DNA from: Clostridiales bacterium
GTDB taxonomy: Bacteria > Bacillota > Clostridia > Lachnospirales > Lachnospiraceae
Direction: 5' to 3'
Length of the DNA: 45,946 nucleotides
NCBI GenBank assembly: GCA_021204045.1
Contig: JAJQAA010000062.1
Location: 1-45,946, forward strand
Shown: one piece after another, positions 1 through 8,500 of the stretch
How the letters are laid out: the number at the start of each line of letters is the position of its first letter
Numbering within the stretch: the first letter of the stretch is position 1
Position numbers and translations under genes: made by a program
Notes under the pieces: model-generated
What the model saw: only the letters and a program-made list of their open reading frames with translations
Told to the model about the DNA's origin: nothing
Databases searched by the model: none

Positions 1-3
1 AGA

Positions 4-46
4 CCCGATACGGCTCCACTGAAATTCAGTGGAAATCCGTACCGGG
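4..46. repeat. Large inverted repeat 3' of the relaxase gene
   Basis: Two nested stems sit 7 bases after the relaxase stop. The outer arms are 4-13 and 37-46 (10 pairs, one G-U) and the inner arms CCACTGAA (16-23) and TTCAGTGG (25-32) match perfectly around one base. It could be a transcription terminator, but the T-run that would confirm this on the minus strand would lie outside the window. A protein-binding site near the mobilization genes is also possible. Confidence 0.7.
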
Positions 47-52
47 ATATTT

Positions 53-1459
53 CTATCTGTTCTTCTGCGACTGTTCCTGTTCCTGCTGGCCGCGTTCTTC
101 TCTCGCCATGTCGTCGCTCACACATGCCTCTGAGATCTGAAGCGCAATCTGATAATCCTGCATCTGCGCATGAACCTTACGATACTCAGCATAGGTTTTC
201 TTCTTCTCCGCCATCAGTGCGGCATACTCAGCATTCAGTTCCTTCACCTTCGGGAGCTTCTTTATCTCCATCTGGTTAAACGTTTCCTTGGCAGCTTTGT
301 GAATGGTAATATCTTCACGATGCTCCTCGAAAAACTTTTTGCTGTAACCGGCCTTCCGGTAAGCCACATAAGTTTCTCTGGTCTTCGCATAGTTGATGAT
401 GTGTGTTCGCAGCACCATGATTTCTGCCATTCGTTTTTCCGACGCCTTCACGGATGCCAGCAGCGCATGATTCTGTTCTGTTACCTCTGCTGTTTTTTCA
501 CGGAGCTGTTCGATGGAATGAATGTCATTCTCCTCCAGGAACAGAACCGCCTTCGCCGCGGCTTTCAGATTATACACCTTTGCCCAGCGCGTATAAGCAC
601 CGCCCTTTCCTTCCGTCAGCTTCTGCTGAATGTTGATAGGAAGATCAAGTATCCTTCTATTTTCTCTTGCGCTTCCTCCTCCCATCTGCCTGGACTTTCC
701 GGCGATTGCTTCCTGCAGATCGTCTATGCTATAACCATCTCCGAGGGAACGGAAGCGAATGAAGCGTTCACCGCCTTTACCTTTCAGTGCCGGCTGCTTT
801 CCATTTTTATATTCATATCCATCTTCCTGAAGGAAACGGATCAGCATTTCAAAATCCTTTGGTTTCTTCCCCAATGCACGGTCAATCGCCGCGCGGATTT
901 CATCCCGATTGGAAGGACGCTTCGGATATTCCGTTCGTTTCTGACGTTCCGAGTATGGCTTCGGTGTGATAACCGACTTCCCATGTTCCAGGCAGATAAT
1001 ATCGCTCAGCCGCTGCAGCGCCAGCGCGGAGTGACGGAAGTCCCGGAACTTATGCCGGCAGTCCAGTGAAGTGGAATTGAAATGAATGTGATTGTGAATA
1101 TGTGCCTTGTCAATATGTGTTGCTACAGTAAAAGCATACTTTCCTTTTGTAAAGCGCATAGCCAGTTCATAGCCGATCTGGTTGGCTTCTTCCGGTGTAA
1201 TTTCCCCCGGCTTAAAGGACTGGCGTATCTGATAGCCGATTACATCCCGCGCCTGTTTCCTGCCAGTGATATGATAATACTCCCGTTTGGAGAGAAGAAA
1301 TTCCTGATCGGCAGTCTCCGGCTCACACATATAGGAACTGATATATTTTCCACCATCGGTCTTCTCCGCATTATGCGAATAATCTATCCGATCAGTCAGA
1401 CACTGCCCGACGCTTTTTCCTTTATTGACATGCTCTGCAATCAGTCTCGTTGCCGCCAT
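53..1459 (-). CDS. Relaxase/mobilization nuclease (MobP/VirD2-like)
   Basis: This protein nicks and pilots the transferred strand at oriT. The 468-residue protein has the relaxase fold signature: a candidate catalytic Tyr27 in the segment IDYSHNAEKT and the metal-binding histidine motif HIHNHIHFNS (His120, His122, His124, His126). The C-terminal third (about 300-450) is charged and helical, probably coiled coil. The ATG at 1459 has a purine-rich GGAGGAGG ribosome binding site. It is the last gene of the mobilization cluster in the window; a rho-independent terminator (1490-1514) separates it from the upstream 88-aa gene, so it may depend on readthrough or its own promoter. Assignment to the relaxase family is firm; the exact Mob subfamily is not. 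Confidence 0.92.
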   Translation of the reverse strand: MAATRLIAEHVNKGKSVGQCLTDRIDYSHNAEKTDGGKYISSYMCEPETADQEFLLSKREYYHITGRKQARDVIGYQIRQSFKPGEITPEEANQIGYELAMRFTKGKYAFTVATHIDKAHIHNHIHFNSTSLDCRHKFRDFRHSALALQRLSDIICLEHGKSVITPKPYSERQKRTEYPKRPSNRDEIRAAIDRALGKKPKDFEMLIRFLQEDGYEYKNGKQPALKGKGGERFIRFRSLGDGYSIDDLQEAIAGKSRQMGGGSARENRRILDLPINIQQKLTEGKGGAYTRWAKVYNLKAAAKAVLFLEENDIHSIEQLREKTAEVTEQNHALLASVKASEKRMAEIMVLRTHIINYAKTRETYVAYRKAGYSKKFFEEHREDITIHKAAKETFNQMEIKKLPKVKELNAEYAALMAEKKKTYAEYRKVHAQMQDYQIALQISEACVSDDMAREERGQQEQEQSQKNR

Positions 1460-1489
1460 CTTTTATTTCCTCCTCCCCTGCTTCATTTC

Positions 1490-1514
1490 AAAAAAAGCTG
1501 CCCGCAGGCAGCCC
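1490..1514 (-). terminator. Rho-independent terminator between the 88-aa gene and the relaxase
   Basis: On the minus strand the stem GGCTGCC-TGCG-GGCAGC is followed directly by TTTTTTT. It begins about 14 bases after the stop codon of the upstream small gene and ends about 31 bases before the relaxase ATG. Confidence 0.8.
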
Positions 1515-1527
1515 AAAGCCATTTCAT

Positions 1528-1794
1528 CTATTCCAGCATCCGTTCCCGGTCACGCGCTCCCATCAGATAGACATCTGCCAAGAGCTGATATTCCGCCTGA
1601 AAGTATGCGTCGAATACCCTTTCATATTTTTTAAACAATTTCGTATCAAACACATCCATTGCATCCTGAAGTTCTCTTTCCTCCTTGCGGAAATCCATCT
1701 GAAGCCGCTGATACTCCGGATCATCAAGCGTCGCTGACGCTGCTGGATCTGCATATATTTTTTTAAAATACTCTGCCATCAATGCTTTATTCAT
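1528..1794 (-). CDS. Small conserved element protein (possibly DUF6809-like)
   Basis: The 88-aa soluble, charged helical protein starts MNKALMAEYFKKIYADP. The ORF is open further upstream, but the ATG at 1794 has AAAGGAG five bases before it, so I chose that start. The pattern D-P-E-Y-Q-x-L followed by a long amphipathic helix resembles small accessory proteins of Clostridial mobile elements (DUF6809 is my best guess, weakly held). It is followed by a terminator and lies between the CD1845-type membrane protein and the relaxase. No function can be assigned. Confidence 0.65.
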   Translation of the reverse strand: MNKALMAEYFKKIYADPAASATLDDPEYQRLQMDFRKEERELQDAMDVFDTKLFKKYERVFDAYFQAEYQLLADVYLMGARDRERMLE

Positions 1795-1810
1795 TGCCAC
1801 TCCTTTCCTC

Positions 1811-2104
1811 TCAGGACCGGACAAACCGAACCAGAGAATCTCTCCACTCTCCCGCTATATCTGCAAAGAACATCGCCATAAACTGCGCCAAAAACAAAAT
1901 CACTTCACATACAAGCAGAAAGATTACATTTCCCCACTGTCTCTGAAAGGCACAGAATAATCCAAGCAAAAAGAGTAGAAGCATCGCAAGACCAACTACA
2001 TAGGCCGACAGGTGCGTCACGATCTTCCCCGCAACACCCACAACCGCCAGCAAAAAGATCAGCGGCAACGCAATCAGCTTAAAAGGCAGTTTTATCATCC
2101 ACAT
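1811..2104 (-). CDS. Small membrane protein, CD1845 family
   Basis: About 97 residues with three hydrophobic segments (roughly residues 5-27, 30-48 and 55-78), so a polytopic membrane protein. It resembles the CD1845-family proteins found next to MobC in Clostridial conjugative elements. The open frame extends to 2233, but the ATG at 2104 carries GGAGG six bases upstream and starts right before the first membrane segment, so I chose it. A promoter (2135-2163) lies just upstream. The 3' end is close to or overlaps the ribosome binding site of the next gene. Role in transfer unknown. Confidence 0.7.
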   Translation of the reverse strand: MWMIKLPFKLIALPLIFLLAVVGVAGKIVTHLSAYVVGLAMLLLFLLGLFCAFQRQWGNVIFLLVCEVILFLAQFMAMFFADIAGEWRDSLVRFVRS

Positions 2105-2134
2105 ACATAACCTCCGAACGTTTATTTCATTTTC

Positions 2135-2163
2135 ATTATAGTTGTCAGCAAGGCATCCGACAA
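2135..2163 (-). promoter_or_regulatory. Promoter for the CD1845-type gene, with palindrome over the -35
   Basis: Read on the minus strand: TTGTCG (2163-2158), 17 bases, TATAAT (2140-2135). A perfect 12-base palindrome GACAAGCTTGTC (2159-2170) overlaps the -35 box and could be an operator. The start of transcription would fall about 25 bases before the chosen ATG. Confidence 0.6.
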
Positions 2164-2224
2164 GCTTGTCAAATACCATAAAATATTTTATTTTATGTAC
2201 AGACATGAGAAATATCCCATGTCT
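2159..2224. other. Palindrome cluster between mobC and the relaxase operon (candidate oriT or control region)
   Basis: Within 66 bases there are three perfect dyads: GACAAGCTTGTC (2159-2170), ATAAAATATTTTAT (2178-2191) and a hairpin with arms AGACATG (2201-2207) and CATGTCT (2218-2224). The stretch is AT-rich, non-coding with the chosen start, and flanked by mobilization genes, where oriT sequences are often found. That it is oriT is inference. Confidence 0.4.
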
Positions 2225-2235
2225 GGTTTTCACGC

Positions 2236-2568
2236 CTACCGGATAGATGCCAGACGGGAAAGGATTTCCCTGGCGCTCTCCCAGATTTCATCCAGCCTTT
2301 CCTGCAGATCCCGGATATCTTCCTCGTAGACACTGCCGGTCTCGTTGGCGCGCTTTGCATACTGATTCAGGTTATTACTTGTGCGGCGAAGAAAAGAAAC
2401 CATTTCTTTTACGTCCTGCAAATCAAGCTTCACACAGTAACCGTCCAGCGCCATCTTTCTGAGATACGCCGCGAGGCTGTGTATCCCCATCTCCTCCATC
2501 TTCTGATGAATGCGTTCCATCTCTTCCTCTGTCGCCCGGAAGTGGGCGTGTCGGTTTCGTTTTTCCAT
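2236..2568 (-). CDS. mobC: MobC-like relaxosome accessory protein
   Basis: The 110-aa protein fits bacterial mobilisation protein MobC: a basic N-terminus (KRNRHAHFRATEEEMERI) typical of ribbon-helix-helix DNA binders, the segment LAAYLRKMAL, and a C-terminal helix with the family-typical N-N-L-N-Q motif (SNNLNQYAKRANE, about 65-77). MobC proteins bind near oriT and help the relaxase nick. The ATG shares one base with the stop of the giant upstream gene (TAATG), so translation is probably coupled; AAAGGAG lies about 11 bases upstream. Confidence 0.85.
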   Translation of the reverse strand: MEKRNRHAHFRATEEEMERIHQKMEEMGIHSLAAYLRKMALDGYCVKLDLQDVKEMVSFLRRTSNNLNQYAKRANETGSVYEEDIRDLQERLDEIWESAREILSRLASIR

Positions 2569-5500
2569 TACAGGCTCTGCTCCTTTCCGGTGCTGCGCTG
2601 TGGCGGCGGCACCATCTCCGCTTTTGCTTTCAGCTCATCAAGCACCGATGATCTCTCTCCTCCTTCCTGTTCTTCCGACGCTTCTTCTCTGACAGAATGA
2701 TGGTCATCCATATTAAGTTCTGCATCCAGTTCCGCCAGCCGCGCGGATTTTTCTGCCAGCTCTGCCTCCTGCGCGAACGGCTTCTTCACTTCGATACGAG
2801 CTGCCTCCTGCTGATTTGTCAGATTCTCCAGCTGTTCCTCTGCGTGCTGCAGCCTTGTGGGAATTGCCGACAGTACATTGTCAATACGGGTAAGATTACC
2901 TCTGGCGTCCGAACCCAATGCAACGCGGTGACTCATGGAGCCTTTCAAAATAACCTCGAACTCGCTTGACAGAAAATTGAAAGACAGCGACATCTTGAAT
3001 CCGCGGTACTCGCCCAGGGAGACTGTTTCTTCTCCTTTGACCTGTTTGCACATCGCAAGAATCGCTTCGCCTGCATCCTTTTTTTCCGTATAAGTCTTAT
3101 CACCCACTTTCATTCCGACAAAGCCGTCCTTTATCTGCGGATGCGCCTCCACCGTTTTGATATCCTCCGTGAACCCACGGATATACCGGTTCTGGCTTTC
3201 CATCTCTGCCGGGAAATATTTCAACAGCTTATCCTCCAGTCGATAACGCTGGCTCAGATGGTCAGCCTTCAGAACCTTCAGACGCGCCACCTCAATATCC
3301 AGATCCATCTTTTCCTTAATCAGTGGATTGCCGGCGCAGAGAGCTTTGATCTCCGCATAGGAAAGAGCCTGTTCATCTACATCGTCACAGGAGCGGACCG
3401 GTGATTTGCTGGTCATGATCTGCGAAATGAATTTCTGCTTGTTCTCCAGTGTCTGATAAAGATAGGCATCGAATGTTCCCTCTGTCACATACTGATAAAC
3501 CTGCACCTCCCGATTACTGTTTCCCTGGCGGATGATTCGTCCGTTGCGCTGCGTCATGTCCGATGGTCTCCAGCCCACATCCAGATGATGCACGGCGATC
3601 AGCCGATCCTGCACGTTCGTTCCGGCTCCCATCTTCTGGGTACTGCCGAGAAGTACCCTCACCTGACCATTTCTGACTTTAGCGAACAGCTCTTTCTTTT
3701 TTGCTTCCGTGTCAGCCGTGTGAATGAACGCCACCTCCTGCTCCGGTACACCAGCCGCGATCAGCTTGCTTCTGATGTCGTCATAGACGTTAAAGCTGCC
3801 GTCTTTTTTCGGTGTTGATAAATCGCAAAACAAAAGCTGGGTCAGTTTCTTTTCTTTCCCCTCCTCCCAGATACGCAGAACATTGTTTACACATGCATTC
3901 AGTTTACTGTTCGGGTCATCCGGCAAAAGCGGATTCATCAACCGCTGATCCAGTCCCAGCTTTCTTCCGTCCGATGTGATTTTCAGCATGTTGTCCTCCG
4001 AGGGATCGACCGCACCGCTGTGAACCTTCGCCGCGCGCTCAGACAGATTCGCTACCATTGCTTTCTGATGTTCCGACGGCTGTACCACCACCGTCTCAAA
4101 CTTTGCATCCGGCACCGGCAGGTCGAGCTGGTCACTGGTCTTGATATCCGCAACCTCCTTAAACATATTCATAAGTTCCGGCAGATTGAAGAATTTAGCG
4201 AAACGCGTCCTTGCACAGTAACCGGTGCCCTCTGGCGCAAGTTCTATTGCTGTCTGTGTTTCACCAAAGGTTGAAGCCCAGCAGTCGAAATGGGTCAGAC
4301 CCTTCTGCTGCAGCGTCCCGTACTGAAGATAGCGCATCACCGTGTAAAGCTCCGTCATGGAATTACTCACTGGAGTGCCGGTCGCGAAGACCACGCCGCG
4401 CCCACCGGTAATCTCATCCATATATCGGCACTTCATAAACATATCCTGGGATTTCTGTGCTTCCGATGTTGACAGTCCGGCAACGTTCCGCATTTTGGTA
4501 AATAGAAAAAGATTCTTGTAAAAATGGCTCTCATCCACAAAGAGCCGATCCACGCCGAGCTGCTCAAAGGTAATCACATCGTCTTTACGGTCTGCGGCAA
4601 GCAGTTTATCCAATCTGGCCTGTAATGATTTCCGGGTTTTCTCCATCTGCTTAATGGAAAAATTTTCGCCACGCTGGTATTTCATTTCACTGAGGGCGTC
4701 TGTAATCTCATCGATCTGTTCCCGCAGAAGCCGTTCCTGCCGCTCCGCGGATACCGGGATTTTCTCGAACTGACTATGCCCGATAATCACCGCGTCATAG
4801 TCACCGGTCGCGATACGCGCGCAAAACTTTTTACGGTTCGCCGTCTCGAAATCTTTTTTCGACGCGACAAGCAGCTTAGCACTTGGATAGAGCTGCAGAA
4901 ACTCATTAGCCCATTGCAGTGTCAGGTGATTCGGCACAACAAAAAGCGACTTCTGGCACAGTCCCAATCGCTTTGATTCCATCGCGGATGCCGCCATCTC
5001 AAATGTTTTTCCGGCTCCTACCTCATGCGCCAGCAGCGTATTTCCACCATAAAGGACATGCGCTATTGCGTTCTGCTGATGAGGCCGAAGTTTAATATCC
5101 GGATTCATTCCACCAAAGCGGATATGGCTGCCATCGTATTCCCGCGGCCTTGTGCTGTTAAAAAGCTCATTGTACTTCTTGCACAATGCTTCGCGGCGCG
5201 CCGGATCTTTCCAGACCCATTCCTGAAAAGCGTCCTTGATCGCCTGCTGCTTCTGCTGCGCCAGCGTTGTCTCCTTCTTGTTGAGCACGCGCTTTTGCTT
5301 TCCATCGATGTCCTCAATCGTGTCATAGATGCGGACATCTTTCAGATTTAACGTATCCTCCAGAATCCTATAAGCGTTGGCCCTCTCTGTTCCGTAGGTA
5401 GCATACGCGGCTACGTCATGCCTGCTGATGGAGCTTTTGCCAGTGACCTGCCATTCTGCGGTAAGCGGTGAAAACTTCACCTCTATCGAGCGCCGCAGAT

Positions 5501-8500
5501 AAAACGGAAGTTCAAATGTTTCCTGCATGAACTGCTGGATATAGCGTTTGTCCACCCATGTCGCACCAAGCCTTACATCAATCTCCGACGCTCCCAGTTC
5601 CTTCGGCTGTGCCTTTATGAGCGCCTCCACATTGACGGAAAACGCGCTGTCCTTCTCCGCGGCCATCTGCGCGATCCGCAGCTTCTCCCGCACATTCCCG
5701 GAAAGATATTCGTCTGTGGTCTGCCATCCTGCTTCCGGCTCTTCCGAAGCCACCGGATCTTTGAAAATTACGCCCCGCAGTTCCTCCGTGATCGAAGCAT
5801 ACTCCCCCGGCGTTCCGAGAAGCTCTGCCATATAAGGGAGATCGACCTTTCCATGCTCCCCAATAGAGACAGCCAGCGCCTCGCTGGGCGTGTCCACGCT
5901 GGTGACTTTCCGTTCCGGACGGATCGTGCGCTTTGTGAACATATCCGCCTTGCTTATGAGCTGTCCATCCTCGTCGATATTCTCCAGGGAACAGAGAAGA
6001 TAATAAGAGGAATCATCCGAAAAAGCCTGCGCGTTGCCACGGGAATTGATCAGGCCGTACTTTGCGGTATACGCATCATAGGCTGTGTTCAGTTCTTCCT
6101 GCTTTTCATGAATATTCTCCTCCGAATAATCCTCCATCTGGTAGTCGATCAGCTCATTCACGACCTGCCGCAGCTCAACCAGACCCCTCACTCTGGCCTT
6201 CGCCGTCTCATTCAATTCGACCAGACGCATAACGGAATTCTCACGGAAATAAACTTCTCCATCCACCACCGTGAAAGAATAGTTTTTTACATCCGGGTCT
6301 GCTGGTAACGTCTTCGTTGATTCCTCTGGCTCACCATACTCCATTTCCACGGCCTGATAGCTCCCACGGATATGGGATACCGCTTCATGGAGTTGCTCAG
6401 AAAGCTCTGCACCCAGAATAGGCGCGACAGTAATATCCACACCATACTGTGTGCTTTCCTCTGTGAGTGTTCCGAGTATCATTTCGGGATGATCCACAAA
6501 ATACCGGTTGACCGGATAACCTTCCGGCGACAGATCTAGATGAATCCAGTCCTGATCAATGTCAATCGGATGATCCCGCTTCTGCAGGAAGATAATGTCC
6601 GATACTACCTCGGTTCCGGCATTTGCCTTAAACGCGTTGTTTGGAAGACGGATGGCTCCCAGAAGCTCCGCCCGCTGCACCAGATATCTTCTGACATCCG
6701 GAGACTTCGCATCCATGGTATAACGGGAAGTGACGAATGCCACCACCCCGCCCGGCCGAACCTGATCCAGCGCTTTCGCAAAGAAATAATTGTGGATAGA
6801 GAATCCCAGTTTATCATAGGGCTTGTCGCTGACCTTATACTGACCAAACGGCACGTTACCCACTGCCAGATCATAGAAGTCACGCCGATCCGTTGTCTCG
6901 AATCCTGCCACTTTGATATTCGCATGCGGATAAAGCTTCTGCGCAATCCTGCCCGTAATGGAATCCAGCTCCACACCATACAGGCGGCTCCCCGCCATGG
7001 TATCCGGCAGAAGGCCAAAAAAATTCCCGACACCCATCGAGGGTTCGAGAATGTTGCCACCAGTAAAGCCCATATTTCCGACCGCTTCATAAATCGCTTT
7101 GATTACTGTCGGGCTGGTATAGTGAGCGTTCAGGGTACTGCCTCTAGCCATCTCATATTCATGCTCCGGAAGGAGTGCCTTCAGCTCCTGATATTCCTGC
7201 TCCCATCCTGTTTTATTCGGATCAAAAGCATCCGCGATGCCGCCCCATCCCACATACTGCGAGAGGATTTCCTGCTCCTCCGGCGTTGCGTTCCGTTTTT
7301 CCTCCTCCAGCGTAAACAGTGTCCGGATTGCCTCCACGTTGCGCGCGTATTTCTGCTTCGGACCGCCTTCACCCAGATGGTCATCGGTGATACGGAAGTT
7401 GTGCGCAGGTAACTGTGACTGTTCCCTCTCTGGTTCATCAAAGTGTAACCGTCGGACTTCCACATCGTAAGCCAGACGGGTTTCTTCCCCTGGGTAGACG
7501 GCGACAGTTTCCTCTGTCACTTCCGCCTGGCTATTCTGCGGATAACGCTCCACCAGTCGCAGAAAGTTTTCACGGCTCTCCGCCCGGAATACCGGATAGC
7601 TCAGCGACGGATCACGCAGCTGGACATCGAACATCCCGATGCTCTCTATCGTAAATGCTTTGCCATCCTCCAGATATACGGTATCTCCGACATGGTAGGA
7701 AAACTCTGGCATTTCCTCCTGCTCCGGTGTGTCTTCAGTCAGTTCCTCTGACGCCTCGCTTGTCTGTGCCATCACCTCCTCAATCTCGTCATCCGTAGCG
7801 TCCATGAGCTTATCAAAATCCAGATATTCCAGTTCCTTGCTGACCAGTTCCTCCTGGGAACCATACTGTCTGGTATCAAACAGCACGCCGTTCAGATAGC
7901 GTTCCAGCTTAAAATCTTCCAGGTTTACTGACGCTTCAATCGGGATATCCTCATCCGTGATCGTCGTATAACCAATGCCGATTCTGCTCATGTCGCTCAA
8001 ATCTGCCGGTACGCTGAACTCCTCCATGTAGTATTCATCGAGCAGTTCCTTTGCTCTCTCAAGCGGCGAACGTGCCGCCGCTTCCTGCGCGCGTTCGATC
8101 AGCTCGTCTCGATAATCCTCCGCAACCCATCTGTCTGAAAAATATACATGATTGCCGTCGATATCCACATAATAATCGCCTGTCTGGTCATCCCAGATGG
8201 AGTACGCACCATCGCTGCCAAATTCCGTTTCAATCACATGGAAGCGGTCCTGGTTTTCTGCTTCCTCCGCGGCGATCCGCTCCACATCTGCCATTACCTG
8301 ACGGACAAAGGAGCTTTCCTTATCCGGGTCAACCAGTTCGCCATTCACAATACCGCGCCGCTCCAGTTCTTCCCTGACCGCCACAGGGTCGATATCGGGG
8401 AAAGGGTCGTCTTCTTGCTGCTCATCTTTTCCTTCATACAGCGGGCGTATTCTGAGCTGGTAATAGGTCTCATTGAAAACCGCCTGATTCATTCGAGCGT

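Noticed and set aside
170-1069. Plus-strand frame of 299 codons opposite the relaxase
   Set aside because: Translates to Cys/Phe/Leu-rich noise typical of antisense frames; the relaxase is unambiguous.
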